Source: JAAYCI01 sp964550985
GTDB lineage: Bacteria; Bacillota; Clostridia; Oscillospirales; Ruminococcaceae
Assembly: GCA_964550985.1 (NCBI GenBank)
Contig: CAZKBM010000002.1
Location: 37,493-101,492 of the forward strand
Direction of reading: 5' to 3'
Length of the DNA stretch: 64,000 nucleotides
Shown: piece after piece, positions 33,884 through 42,727 of the stretch
How positions within the stretch are numbered: the stretch's first letter is position 1
Layout of the letters: every line of letters begins with the position of its first letter
Program-made: the position numbers and the translations under genes
Notes under the pieces: generated by a model
What the model was told of the DNA's origin: nothing
Databases searched by the model: none
What the model saw: only the letters and a program-made list of their open reading frames with translations

Positions 33884-35317
33884 TCATTCACCCGGGTTAC
33901 AAAGGCTATTATAGTACCCACGGCGGAATAGTTGCACCATGATATCCCCCTCTTGCAGCAGTGTATTCCCGTTGGGTATAATGGTTTCTTTGCCACGTTT
34001 TACCATAATAATCAGGATATCGGGGCAAAGCTCGGCCTGGGCAATGGTTTTGCCAAGGCAGGGGTGCTCGGGGCCTATCAGTACCTCGGCCAGGTGGGTG
34101 TTTTCATCCTCTGCATAGTCGGTAAAGGTTTTAAACACCGAGGTCTCGCTGTCAATCAAATGCAGTTTTTTGGCCATAAGCGGCAGCACCGAGCCCTGTA
34201 AGGCCACCGAAAAGAGGGCCACAAAAAATACAATATGGAAGATATCGTTTGAGATATGCTCCGACCCAGTTGCCGCTAAAATGGCAAACACAATGGAGGC
34301 GGCCCCCCTTAGACCCACAAGTGAGACAAAGGCCTGTTGCTTAATGGGTATTTTATACCAGCTTAAAATACTGAATACCGCCACCGGCCGGGAAATAAAG
34401 ATGAGGCAGAGTGCAATGGGGATTGCGTAGATCATAATACCCGGCAGGGCCGAGGGGATGCACACATAACCCAGGGTAAAAAACAGCAGTATCTGCATAA
34501 GCCAAGAGACACCATCAAAAAAATGAACCAATACCCGCTTATTTAGTATTTTGCTGTTGCCCAGTATAATACCCGCGAGGTACACGCTGAGATACCCGTT
34601 GCCACCGAGGCCTTCGGCCAGCGCATAAGCCAGCACCGCCACACCAAACACCAAAATGGTATCCAGCCCGCTAATTTCAAAACTCACCCGCTTTAGCACC
34701 AGGGCCGAAAGCAGGCCCACCCCCACCCCCACCGATATCCCAAACGCCAATTGCTTCACCAGCATCAGCGGCACAGTATTTAAGCCGCCGCCATTTAAAA
34801 GGGTAATGCACAGCAGCGTTAGCATATAGGAGATAGGGTCGTTGCTGCCGCTCTCAATTTCCAGCAGGGGGGCAAGCCCCCCTTTCAAGTTCAAATGGCG
34901 CGAACGCAAAATGGCAAATACCGAGGCTGCGTCGGTAGAGGAGATCACAGCGCCCAGCAACAGCCCCTCCAGCCAGCTTATGCCGAACGCCAGGTGGCAA
35001 AACAGCCCTGTTATTGCCGCCGTAATCAACACCCCCAGGGTGGAAAGCAGCGCCGCGGGGCGGGCAATGGGTTTTGCCGTTTGCCAGTTTGTACCAAACC
35101 CGCCGTAAAACATAATGAAGATAAGGCCGATGGAGCAGAGCTGCCCTGCCAGGTTGTACTGAATGGTTTGGAAGTTCAAAAAGGGCCCCTCGGGGCCAAA
35201 CAACATACCCAAAAGCAAAAAGGCCAATAGGGTGGGTACGCCAAAACGCCCCAGCAGCTTGCTGGAAGCCACGCACAACACCACCACCGCGCCGCAGAAT
35301 ATGAGTAGATACACCAT
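33884..35317 (-). CDS. Cation/proton antiporter, CPA1 type with RCK_C domain (NhaP2/CvrA-like)
   Basis: A 477-residue protein with about 12 membrane segments and a C-terminal cytosolic RCK_C (TrkA-C) domain (about 400-470, ending in NGNTLLQEGDIMVQLFRRG). The SSTDAASVFAILR stretch followed by LEIESGSNDP carries the two acidic transport residues characteristic of CPA1 exchangers. Members expel K+ or Na+ in exchange for protons. ATG 35317 follows AGAGGGGGCGG. It is a single-gene unit with its own promoter and terminator. Confidence 0.9.
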   Translation of the reverse strand: MVYLLIFCGAVVVLCVASSKLLGRFGVPTLLAFLLLGMLFGPEGPFLNFQTIQYNLAGQLCSIGLIFIMFYGGFGTNWQTAKPIARPAALLSTLGVLITAAITGLFCHLAFGISWLEGLLLGAVISSTDAASVFAILRSRHLNLKGGLAPLLEIESGSNDPISYMLTLLCITLLNGGGLNTVPLMLVKQLAFGISVGVGVGLLSALVLKRVSFEISGLDTILVFGVAVLAYALAEGLGGNGYLSVYLAGIILGNSKILNKRVLVHFFDGVSWLMQILLFFTLGYVCIPSALPGIMIYAIPIALCLIFISRPVAVFSILSWYKIPIKQQAFVSLVGLRGAASIVFAILAATGSEHISNDIFHIVFFVALFSVALQGSVLPLMAKKLHLIDSETSVFKTFTDYAEDENTHLAEVLIGPEHPCLGKTIAQAELCPDILIIMVKRGKETIIPNGNTLLQEGDIMVQLFRRGYYNSLCNPGE

Positions 35318-35370
35318 GAAAAGCCGCCCCCTCTACACCCGCCTTTATCCTGCTAAACAGTTGTATTTTG

Positions 35371-35399
35371 ATTGTACGGAAACCTGGCGGCCGTTTCAA
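35371..35399 (-). promoter_or_regulatory. Sigma-A promoter of the antiporter gene
   Basis: On the minus strand TTGAAA (35399-35394) and TACAAT (35376-35371) are spaced by 17 bases. The rest of the divergent gap 35318-35569 shows no other clear signal. Confidence 0.7.
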
Positions 35400-35569
35400 C
35401 CAGAATTTTGGGCTATACAGAGCTGGCTTTTGAATAGCGACGTAGCTTCATAATATCCAACCGAAATTAGCCACAGCACCGGCCACCGGCCTTCATTTTT
35501 CTCGCTATGTGACGTATACATAAGAATAAGCTAATGCAAAACCAGATTACTGCGAAAGGAGGCGCTATT

Positions 35570-36472
35570 TTGCAAATCCCTCAAACCGGCGCGGCCATTG
35601 CCGTTTATGGCATAGGCCTTGAAAGCCAAACCCCTGCTCAAAACGCCCCCACCGCCGCAGAAGAGGCCTCTGCCGCCCTTGAGGAAATGCTGGAAAGGCA
35701 GCTTTTGCAAGAGGCCCAGCGCCGCCGCGAGGATAGCACCGACATTTACGATACCATGCGTAAACGCGGCGAAGAGGAAATCAAACAGTGGAAAAAAATG
35801 CTGGAGGATATCCAAAAAGCGCGGGAAAAGAACAAAATGCGCGCCCAGCCGCCCCGCGTAAACCTGCAGCGCCTTACCCAAAGCCTGGTGGCCGCCGTTA
35901 CCCCGGCCGATGTGCGAGGGGTGCTAAGCCAAGCGGGGCAGGCCATTGGCAGTTTGCAAATTGCCTTAGGCTCCCTGGAGGGAAAACAGCGCGATCAGGT
36001 GCGCGCCATGATAGCCAGCGCCCAAAAATTGATGGACCGCTGTAGCCGAAAGCTGAACGACCTGGCCCAGGAGGACGTCACCCGTGGGCGTCAAAATAAG
36101 GCTGTAAAAACAAACCAAAATAAAAAAGCAGAGGCAATAAAGCAAGAACTGCGCCAGCAAATGGCAGAGCGCAGCCGAAAAGAGCAGCGCTACCTGCTGG
36201 ATAAATTCCCACAGCTTCTGCCCCGGCAGGAGGGCTTGCAGCGCATTGGCCCCTTGCACCCGGCGCAAAGGCTGGACGCCGCCACCGAGGCAAAAATAGA
36301 GGCCATGGCCCAGGCCATACTGGCCACCCAGGGCGCGGCAGCGCCCGGCAGCGCAGAAATAGCCGCGGGCGGGGAGGCGGCAGCCTATGGCGGGGAAGCC
36401 TTAGAGGGTGGCTCCGGCGGCGGGGATGCCGCCTCTGCGGGCGAGGCCGCCGTCACCATACCCAGCGTATAA
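35570..36472 (+). CDS. Coiled-coil protein of unknown function, TTG start
   Basis: A 300-residue soluble protein, mainly helical: a Glu/Ala/Arg-rich coiled coil (about 30-100), a charged Lys/Gln segment (about 170-210), and a Gly/Ala-rich disordered tail from about 255. I chose TTG 35570 because AAAGGAGG lies eight bases upstream; the ATG at 35534 has no ribosome site. I recognise no family. It is a single gene ending 10 bases before the left 159-bp repeat, so it marks the likely ancestral flank of the inserted cluster. Confidence 0.7.
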   Translation: MQIPQTGAAIAVYGIGLESQTPAQNAPTAAEEASAALEEMLERQLLQEAQRRREDSTDIYDTMRKRGEEEIKQWKKMLEDIQKAREKNKMRAQPPRVNLQRLTQSLVAAVTPADVRGVLSQAGQAIGSLQIALGSLEGKQRDQVRAMIASAQKLMDRCSRKLNDLAQEDVTRGRQNKAVKTNQNKKAEAIKQELRQQMAERSRKEQRYLLDKFPQLLPRQEGLQRIGPLHPAQRLDAATEAKIEAMAQAILATQGAAAPGSAEIAAGGEAAAYGGEALEGGSGGGDAASAGEAAVTIPSV

Positions 36473-36482
36473 AAAGGAAAAG

Positions 36483-36641
36483 TAAACAGCGAAAAACCCG
36501 CGTGGGGAGCGCGGGTTTTTCTAGGGGTATCTCATGGGTGTGAGGAGGAATCATCTGTAAAGTTGGGCTGCGGCTTCCCTTCCTTACAATATTTAGTATA
36601 CAGGGATTTTGCGTAAGAAACTTGATAACTTTATGAATAAA
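36483..36641. repeat. 159-bp direct repeat, left copy
   Basis: This stretch matches 47120-47278 over 159 bases without gaps and with five differences, all transitions (154 of 159 identical). It begins TAAACAGCG and contains a hairpin, AAAAACCCGCG (36492-36502) and CGCGGGTTTTT (36510-36520), which terminates transcription on either strand. The flanks differ on both sides. Both copies have the same orientation and enclose the corrinoid/ABC transporter cluster. Confidence 0.95.
36488..36588 (-). ncRNA. Putative small RNA, copy 1 (in left repeat)
   Basis: On the minus strand TATACT (36600-36595) could act as a -10 box; about 100 bases later comes the AAAAACCCGCG hairpin with a T tract. The transcript would contain GGAAGGGAAG and an unpaired-looking TTCCTCCTCAC stretch able to pair with ribosome binding sites. 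No convincing -35 box is seen. As an alternative, a frame without a start codon ends here in FTDDSSSHP, which would mean the 3' end of a lost protein gene. Confidence 0.35.
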
Positions 36642-36681
36642 CCGTAAACAGAGGCGGCGCCTTTATTCTGCGCAAACACCC

Positions 36682-37914
36682 CTAAAGCACGCTCAATCGC
36701 CCTGTGTGGGGGGGAGCATCCGGCAGGTCGGCCGCACCATAAAAAAACCGCCGGGCGGCCAAGGCATTGCCGCCCAAAAACATATTTTCTTCGCCAATAA
36801 AGCTCAGTTCGTAAAAATCATGGTAGCCCTCGCCCAATAATTGCACGGCGTGGGCGTTTAGCCGTTCAACCAGCTCCTCGGCGTACAGGCCCATACCCTG
36901 AATGATGCACTTGTTCGGGTCCAGCAGCGTCATAAAATTAAACAGAAGAGAGGTAAACAGGGCGTCATCCAGGCGGTACAGCTCCGCAATGGGCCTGTCG
37001 CCCGCCTTGGCGGCTATTTTCAGGTGGTCATATACCATCGCCTCGGGTTTACCTCCGGTTAACTCGTATAGTTTGGGCGTATCTTTTTTAGAATATACTT
37101 TTTTGGCCCGCTCCAAAATCCCCTCCACGGTCATCATCGTTTTTACACAGCCGCGCTTCCCGCATTCGCACGGCACGCCGCCGGGGTCAATTACCACATG
37201 GTTCAGCCGGCCAATGTTATTGTGCGCACCCGGCCATACCTCGCCGCCTATGGTTAGGGCCATATCCAAACTGTTGGCAACCTGCAAAAAAACCATATTG
37301 TCAAGGTCGGGCCGCTTACCAAAGTCAATTTGGGCCAGCGCCAACGCCCGCGAAGAGAGTTCCACCGCAACGTTTTGCAGCCGCAGCCTCTTCCGCAAAA
37401 AAAGCTGGAGGGTGGCAAGCAGGGCCATGCCCCTCTGGCTCCATTCCAAAATTTCGTTGTTGATTCCCACACCCACCCCAATACAGCTGCACGCTTTGTG
37501 GCGTTGCAGGGCCTGTATGGCTTTTAAAAGCCCAAATTTTAAAGAGTCCTCGCTGCGTACATCAAAGGGAGTGGGCGGCAAAGCAAAAAGCACCCTCCCC
37601 CGCAGGTCGGCAATTCCGCAGTAGAGGAGCCCATCCCCTGCAATACAGCCAAGCGTACAGGCGCAGCTACCATTGATGTCAATCAAAGCGCTCTGTTTTC
37701 CGGGCTTTGCCGCCTCTTTTGCAGCGCCTTTTTCGCACACAACCTTCTCTTGTAACAGTTCGGCAATGGTCATGGAGATGCAGGCCGCCGTTAAAGAGGT
37801 TTCACAGGCAATGTCCCTGCGCGCGCAGGGGCCTTTTTTTCTCAAAAAGCCAAGAATTTGGCTGCGATTAAACGCTTTCATATTTAATTTGCTGGAACCA
37901 ACCAGTTTATTCAT
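36682..37914 (-). CDS. ROK-family transcriptional regulator
   Basis: A 410-residue regulator with an N-terminal winged helix (about 10-75, NRSQILGFLRKKGPCARRDI) and a ROK domain with the zinc motif CECGKRGC (near residue 250) preceded by NHVVIDPGG. The sugar-kinase catalytic motif DxGxT is not evident, as is usual for NagC/XylR-type repressors. ATG 37914 follows AGGTGAGG and was preferred to ATG 37938. It is the last gene of the eight-gene minus-strand array with the ABC importer and methyltransferase genes and probably controls it. Confidence 0.85.
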   Translation of the reverse strand: MNKLVGSSKLNMKAFNRSQILGFLRKKGPCARRDIACETSLTAACISMTIAELLQEKVVCEKGAAKEAAKPGKQSALIDINGSCACTLGCIAGDGLLYCGIADLRGRVLFALPPTPFDVRSEDSLKFGLLKAIQALQRHKACSCIGVGVGINNEILEWSQRGMALLATLQLFLRKRLRLQNVAVELSSRALALAQIDFGKRPDLDNMVFLQVANSLDMALTIGGEVWPGAHNNIGRLNHVVIDPGGVPCECGKRGCVKTMMTVEGILERAKKVYSKKDTPKLYELTGGKPEAMVYDHLKIAAKAGDRPIAELYRLDDALFTSLLFNFMTLLDPNKCIIQGMGLYAEELVERLNAHAVQLLGEGYHDFYELSFIGEENMFLGGNALAARRFFYGAADLPDAPPHTGRLSVL

Positions 37915-38004
37915 TCCCTCACCTGCCTGCTGGTACAAGTATTACAGCTTGCTGCGCAGCCTTTTGAGAAACTGTAATAAGGCGGCATTGTGCCCCTGCG
38001 CCCT

Positions 38005-39126
38005 TTAGGGGGCCGAAAACCGCTCCAGCAATTTGGCCTTTTTTTCAATATAGTACTGGTAATTGTACAGGGAGATTGTGGGCGGCACTTTGTGGTCCAT
38101 TGCCGGTATATAACCGCCTTGTTCTACAATCGACAGTAATTTTTCCAGTTCTGCGTCAATCTCCTTTGTCCCTTTCATCAGCTCAAATTTATCCACGCCG
38201 CCAATCAGCGCCAAGCTGGGGTAGCGCTTGCGCAGCGCTTTTGGTGTGTTTCCCGCTTTAATCTCCAGCGGGTAATGCCCCTCTACTCCCACCTCCATCA
38301 GCCAGGCGCAAACCTCTTCGGTGTTTCCGTCTGAATCCACCAAAATTTTTTGTACCCCCAAGGCGCGCAGCTGGGGAATCAGTTTTTCGTAATAAGGTTT
38401 CATAAAGCTGTCCCAAACCTTTTTGGAGACAAGCGAGCCCGTTTTATAGGCCATATCCTCCACGATGCAGGCATAGTCAATAGGGGTATATTCCCGCACC
38501 ATTTTGGCAAATTCGGCGTTAAAATAGCAGTGATGCTCGTTCATACCCTGCACAAAAGCCGGGTCATCATAGTAGGCATAGCAAAGGTTTTCCATCCCAA
38601 TCAATTCCCTAGGGTACTCCAAAAAACCGTCCAGCCATATGCCAACCGGCTCGCCCGCTGCGCGCAGCGCATCGGTTTTTTCTTTAAACCCTTCATAAAT
38701 ACGCTTTTTATCCCAAGGGTTCATCCGGGGCACTATTTTTTTCTCAAATTCCGCCAGGTTAGAAATGGGGTATTCCACCACATGAGACATCGAGCCGGTG
38801 GTCTTATGCTCGCGCACAATTCCGCCCTCGCCCCCATACAGCACTGTCTCATCATCCTCCTCCAGTACGCTACGCGCAAACTCGGGGAAGATGCCCCATT
38901 GCACACCTTCCTGCTCGCTGGGGCCCCAGCGGTTTACCATATTCAGTTCAAACCCGCGGTCTCCAAACAGATAGCTCTCTATCTCCTCATAGCTTGTAAG
39001 CTCCTTTGGCAGCCCCTGCTCTTTCCAGGCTTTTATGGTCTCGGGCCAATAGCCAAAATCCATAATGGGGATACGGTCCACCTGCTCAAAGTTTAACACT
39101 CCTAAAAATCGCTCTTTTGGCGTCAT
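38005..39126 (-). CDS. Uroporphyrinogen-decarboxylase-fold protein (methyltransferase-like) 1
   Basis: A 373-residue protein of the URO-D family, the TIM-barrel family that includes corrinoid methyltransferases. It starts MTPKERFLGVLNFEQVDRIP as typical members do. It lacks the HxCG zinc motif of MtaA/CmuA proteins; in that region it has KILVDSDGNTEE and later AMDHKVPP, so its metal site or chemistry may differ from its partner at 43962. The start overlaps the stop of the upstream permease (ATGA). Role in methyl transfer is inferred from the corrinoid protein in the same array. Confidence 0.8.
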   Translation of the reverse strand: MTPKERFLGVLNFEQVDRIPIMDFGYWPETIKAWKEQGLPKELTSYEEIESYLFGDRGFELNMVNRWGPSEQEGVQWGIFPEFARSVLEEDDETVLYGGEGGIVREHKTTGSMSHVVEYPISNLAEFEKKIVPRMNPWDKKRIYEGFKEKTDALRAAGEPVGIWLDGFLEYPRELIGMENLCYAYYDDPAFVQGMNEHHCYFNAEFAKMVREYTPIDYACIVEDMAYKTGSLVSKKVWDSFMKPYYEKLIPQLRALGVQKILVDSDGNTEEVCAWLMEVGVEGHYPLEIKAGNTPKALRKRYPSLALIGGVDKFELMKGTKEIDAELEKLLSIVEQGGYIPAMDHKVPPTISLYNYQYYIEKKAKLLERFSAP

Positions 39127-40049
39127 AAGTTTGCCATTCTCCTTTTTGTCAATTTGCCACCTGCGGCTTTTTCTTTGCGGTACATCACAGCCGTTACCAC
39201 CACCAGGGTGGAGATATACGGAATGCTTTGCACAAACTCGCTGGGAATGTTAATGGTGCCCTGCAGGGCAATTTGCAGTGCGTCCATCAGGCCAAAAAAC
39301 AGCCCCGCAACCGCCACGCCCACAGGTTTATAGTTGCCTATCAAAATAGCCGCAATGGCAATGTAGCCCCTGCCGGCCACCATGCCCCGCACAAACATAT
39401 TCATGTACGAGATGGAGAGGAAGGCCCCCGCCAAACCGCAGCAGGCCCCGCCAAGCAGCACGCTTAAATACTGCACCCGGGGCACATTTACCCCCATTAC
39501 CTTGGCGGCGTGGGGGTTTGCCCCCGAGGCCACAACCTGCATACCAAACCGGGTTTTCTTTTGCAGCCAATAGGCCCAAACCACCAAAACCGGCGCAAAC
39601 AGGGTGATGACCGACAGATTTGTAAATATGGGCCCTACCGTAGGCAGGTCACTGAGTAAGGGCAGGGTAATTTTGGGCAGTTGTGGCACAATGGGGGAGT
39701 TGCCCTTGCTCTCGAACAGCACATACAGGATGTACACCGTTAAGTTTGTGGCCAGAATGTTTACCGCAAGGCCGCTGATGACATGGTCTAACCGGATGGT
39801 TACACAGAGATAGGCGTGCAGTAAACCGATGAAGGTGCACACCAGCACAGCGGCAAGTAAACCCAGCCAAGCGCTGCCGGTATAGTAGCTGGCAATGGCG
39901 GCTGTAAAGGCGCCTATCAGCATATTGCCGTCCAGGCCAATGTTCACTATGCCCGCCTTTTCGCCAAATAGCCCCCCTACCCCTGTTATAATAAGCGGCG
40001 TAGCGCTTACCAAAATGCGGCTAATAATCGATATGACCGAAATGTCCAT
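39123..40049 (-). CDS. BMP-type ABC transporter permease 2
   Basis: A 308-residue inner-membrane permease with about eight to nine hydrophobic segments. GVGGLFGEKAGIVNIGLDGN near the N-terminus and GANPHAAKVMGVNV are typical of the second permease of nucleoside-type (NupQ/BmpC-partner, BPD_transp_2) systems. GGGAGGGAGAG precedes ATG 40049, and the gene overlaps the first permease by 29 bases. It belongs with the ATPase at 41108 and binding protein at 42728. Confidence 0.9.
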   Translation of the reverse strand: MDISVISIISRILVSATPLIITGVGGLFGEKAGIVNIGLDGNMLIGAFTAAIASYYTGSAWLGLLAAVLVCTFIGLLHAYLCVTIRLDHVISGLAVNILATNLTVYILYVLFESKGNSPIVPQLPKITLPLLSDLPTVGPIFTNLSVITLFAPVLVVWAYWLQKKTRFGMQVVASGANPHAAKVMGVNVPRVQYLSVLLGGACCGLAGAFLSISYMNMFVRGMVAGRGYIAIAAILIGNYKPVGVAVAGLFFGLMDALQIALQGTINIPSEFVQSIPYISTLVVVTAVMYRKEKAAGGKLTKRRMANL

Positions 40050-41118
40050 CCGGCTCTCCCTCCCTTCCCCTTTTGCCTACAAGCTTTTTTAGTGCACTGA
40101 CGAGGGTTTTAAAAATGCCGTTTTGGGCGGCAACCAAAATAAACATAATGGAGATGAGCACATACACCCATTCGGTGGCCACATTGGTATTCATGTTGAT
40201 ATTCACGCCGCCATAGTGTAAGAGGCCAAAAAACAGCGCCGTTATCACCGCCCCTAAGGGGTTATTGCGCCCAATGATGGCCACAATCATTCCATCGTAG
40301 CCATACCCCGGCGAAAAACCCACCTCTAAATACCCATAGGCGCCCGCGGTGCGTTCCATGCCGCAAAGGCCGGCCATCACCCCCGAAATCACCATGGCCA
40401 CCATCACCAGTTTTTGCGAGGAAACACCCGAATAACGCGTGCTGACAAGATTTTTCCCAGAAGCGTCTATCTGCCAGCCCATGGGGGTATAAAACAGGAA
40501 TAAAAACAGTAGCACAGCACAGATGAGAGCCACAATAAACCCGGTATTCACATGCTCGGGCGGGGCAAATTTTGCAAATGTGCTGGTAAAAGATTCTGTT
40601 CTGGGGTTGGTGCCGGGTTTTTTCAGGTGGTTGATGACCACATAGGATAAAATGGCGGAGGCCACATAGTTCAGCATGATGGTGGAGATAACCTCATGCA
40701 CGTTAAAGCGCACCTTAAGCCAGCCCGCCAAGGCCGACCAAGCCCCGCCTGCCAGCATGGCCGCAAAGCAGGCAAGCACCAATGTGACCACGGGGTTGAG
40801 TGTGGGCAAGAATAGCAAAACCAAGCCGCCTACAAGCGCCCCCATGTAAATTTGCCCCTCCACACCCACGTTAAAAATTTTGCAGCGAAAGCAAATGACA
40901 GCGGCAAGCCCCGTGAAAATCAGCGGGGTGGCCTTACCCAAAATTTTGGCCAGCCCCCTGGCGGTGAGAAGGGGGTCGATGAGCAGGTAATAATATACCT
41001 TAAGGGGGTTTTCCCCCTGCAGCAGCACAAAAATGCTGCCAATAAGCATGGCAATGAGGATGTTTAAGAAAATCATGCCAATATCTCGCCCAGCTCTTTT
41101 CAGCGCTCTACCTTGCAT
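40021..41118 (-). CDS. BMP-type ABC transporter permease 1
   Basis: A 365-residue permease with about nine to ten membrane segments. GLAAVICFRCKIFNVGVEGQ followed by IYMGAL, and the later GFSPGYGYDGMIVAIIGRNN, match NupP-type permeases of the BPD_transp_2 family. GGAGGCGG precedes ATG 41118, which lies within the last codons of the ATPase gene. Together with the partner permease it would form the channel of the importer. Confidence 0.92.
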   Translation of the reverse strand: MQGRALKRAGRDIGMIFLNILIAMLIGSIFVLLQGENPLKVYYYLLIDPLLTARGLAKILGKATPLIFTGLAAVICFRCKIFNVGVEGQIYMGALVGGLVLLFLPTLNPVVTLVLACFAAMLAGGAWSALAGWLKVRFNVHEVISTIMLNYVASAILSYVVINHLKKPGTNPRTESFTSTFAKFAPPEHVNTGFIVALICAVLLFLFLFYTPMGWQIDASGKNLVSTRYSGVSSQKLVMVAMVISGVMAGLCGMERTAGAYGYLEVGFSPGYGYDGMIVAIIGRNNPLGAVITALFFGLLHYGGVNINMNTNVATEWVYVLISIMFILVAAQNGIFKTLVSALKKLVGKRGREGEPDGHFGHIDY

Positions 41119-42646
41119 TGGCCGCCTCCTTAATGCCCATCATCAGGCGCCCTATTTGCTGCACATCCCTGCTTTCGCCCTCCAAAACGCCCATCACTTC
41201 GCCCTTGTATAGCACCGCAATTCTATCAGAAAGGCGTAGTATTTCTGGCAACTCAGTGGAGATGAGCAGGATGGATTTCCCAGCGCTTTTCAGATCTTCC
41301 AGTTTTTCATACACAAACTCCATGGCGCCAATGTCCAGCCCCCGCGTGGGGTTTACCGCCACCACCAACTGCGGGCTTGCCAGTTCACACTCCCTGGCCA
41401 AAATCACCTTTTGCTGGTTCCCGCCCGAAAGTTCCCGAACCTCGTCCTGTACGTCATTATAGCGCAGGTCATAGCGTTCACTTAACACCTTGGCACAGCT
41501 TTCCACCTTATTGGGGCTTAAAAAACCACGGCGGTAAAAAGCGGGCAGGTTTTCAAAACCCAGTACGGTATTACGCGCTATGGAACTATCCAAAACCAGC
41601 CCTTGCTCCTGCCTGTCCGGCGGAATGCAAGAAACCCCCGCCCGCCGTATTTTGTAGGTGGATTTGTTCACCATATTGTTTCCGTTCAGGGTAATTTCGC
41701 CCGCCTCCACCCGCCGCAGGCCCATCACAGCCTCTACCAGTTCCGCCTGCCCGTTCCCATCCACCCCGGCAACCCCCAGCACCTCTCCGGCGTGTACTTG
41801 CAAAGCCAGGTCTTTTAAAGCGCAGCCAAAACTTTCCTGCTTGGTGCGCAAATGGCGAATAGAGAGGACGGCCGGGCCTTTTGGGGTCTTCAGCGGCTCG
41901 CCATCAATATGAATTTCCCGCCCCACCATCATCTCCACAAGCTGGTTTGCCTCCGCCTCCTCTGTGCGCAGGGTACCAATATGCTCCCCGCGCCGCAGCA
42001 CAGAAATGCGGTCGGATATCGAGAGCACCTCTTCCAGTTTATGGCTGATAAAGAGGACGGTCTTTCCCATCTCTTTAAAACGCCGCACGCTTTGAAACAT
42101 ATTTTCAATCTCTTCAGGGGTTAAAACAGCCGTGGGTTCATCTAAAATTATATACTCTGCCCGGCGGAACAAAACCTTTACAATCTCTATGCGCTGCTGC
42201 TCGCCTACCGTCAGCTTTCCCACAACATCCTCTAAATTAAATACCACGCCATAGTTTTTGCAAACCTCTTCTATTTCGGCCTTAATTTTTGCCTCGCTCA
42301 GTGTGCCGGTTCTGCCGCAGGGCTCGGCCCCTAAAATGATGTTTTGCCAAACCTTCAAAACGTTCACCAGCATAAAATGCTGGTGCGCCATGCCTATTCC
42401 CAGCGCTATGGCGTCTTTGGGGTTTTCAATTTTTACCGTTTTACCGTCAATACTTATGCTGCCTGCACTTGGCCTGTGCACCCCGCTTAAAAGGTTCATC
42501 AGGGTGGATTTACCCGCCCCGTTTTCGCCTATAATCGCGTGAATGGTTCCTTTTTCTATCGAGAGGTTGATGTTTGAGAGAGCGGCTTTCCCCGCAAAAT
42601 TTTTGCCTATACCTTTAAATTCAATTCCTCTGGTACATGTTTCCAC
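41108..42646 (-). CDS. ABC transporter ATP-binding protein, double domain (NupO/RbsA-like)
   Basis: A 512-residue protein with two ABC domains. Domain 1 has GENGAGKSTLMN, LTVGEQQRIEIVK and ILDEPTAV. Domain 2 has the degenerate loop GVDGNGQAELVEA, LSGGNQQKVILAREC and AVNPTRGLD, as in sugar and nucleoside importers where one site is inactive. I chose GTG 42646 (VETCTRGIEFKG), six bases after GGTG; the start is uncertain, but further upstream there is a hairpin rather than coding sequence. It drives the BMP-type importer of this cluster. Confidence 0.92.
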   Translation of the reverse strand: METCTRGIEFKGIGKNFAGKAALSNINLSIEKGTIHAIIGENGAGKSTLMNLLSGVHRPSAGSISIDGKTVKIENPKDAIALGIGMAHQHFMLVNVLKVWQNIILGAEPCGRTGTLSEAKIKAEIEEVCKNYGVVFNLEDVVGKLTVGEQQRIEIVKVLFRRAEYIILDEPTAVLTPEEIENMFQSVRRFKEMGKTVLFISHKLEEVLSISDRISVLRRGEHIGTLRTEEAEANQLVEMMVGREIHIDGEPLKTPKGPAVLSIRHLRTKQESFGCALKDLALQVHAGEVLGVAGVDGNGQAELVEAVMGLRRVEAGEITLNGNNMVNKSTYKIRRAGVSCIPPDRQEQGLVLDSSIARNTVLGFENLPAFYRRGFLSPNKVESCAKVLSERYDLRYNDVQDEVRELSGGNQQKVILARECELASPQLVVAVNPTRGLDIGAMEFVYEKLEDLKSAGKSILLISTELPEILRLSDRIAVLYKGEVMGVLEGESRDVQQIGRLMMGIKEAANAR

Positions 42647-42689
42647 TTTTATCACCACTTTCGGCGGGAAGCTGCGTATGGATAGCCAA

Positions 42690-42720
42690 GGGTGGCTGGG
42701 GCATTGTGCCCCAGCCACCC
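42690..42720. other. Stem-loop between the binding-protein and ATPase genes
   Basis: GGGTGGCTGGGGC and GCCCCAGCCACCC form a perfect 13-bp stem with a five-base loop and no T tract. Such hairpins after binding-protein genes often block 3' decay and leave more binding protein than ATPase; that role is inference here. Confidence 0.75.
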
Positions 42721-42727
42721 CAGCCCC

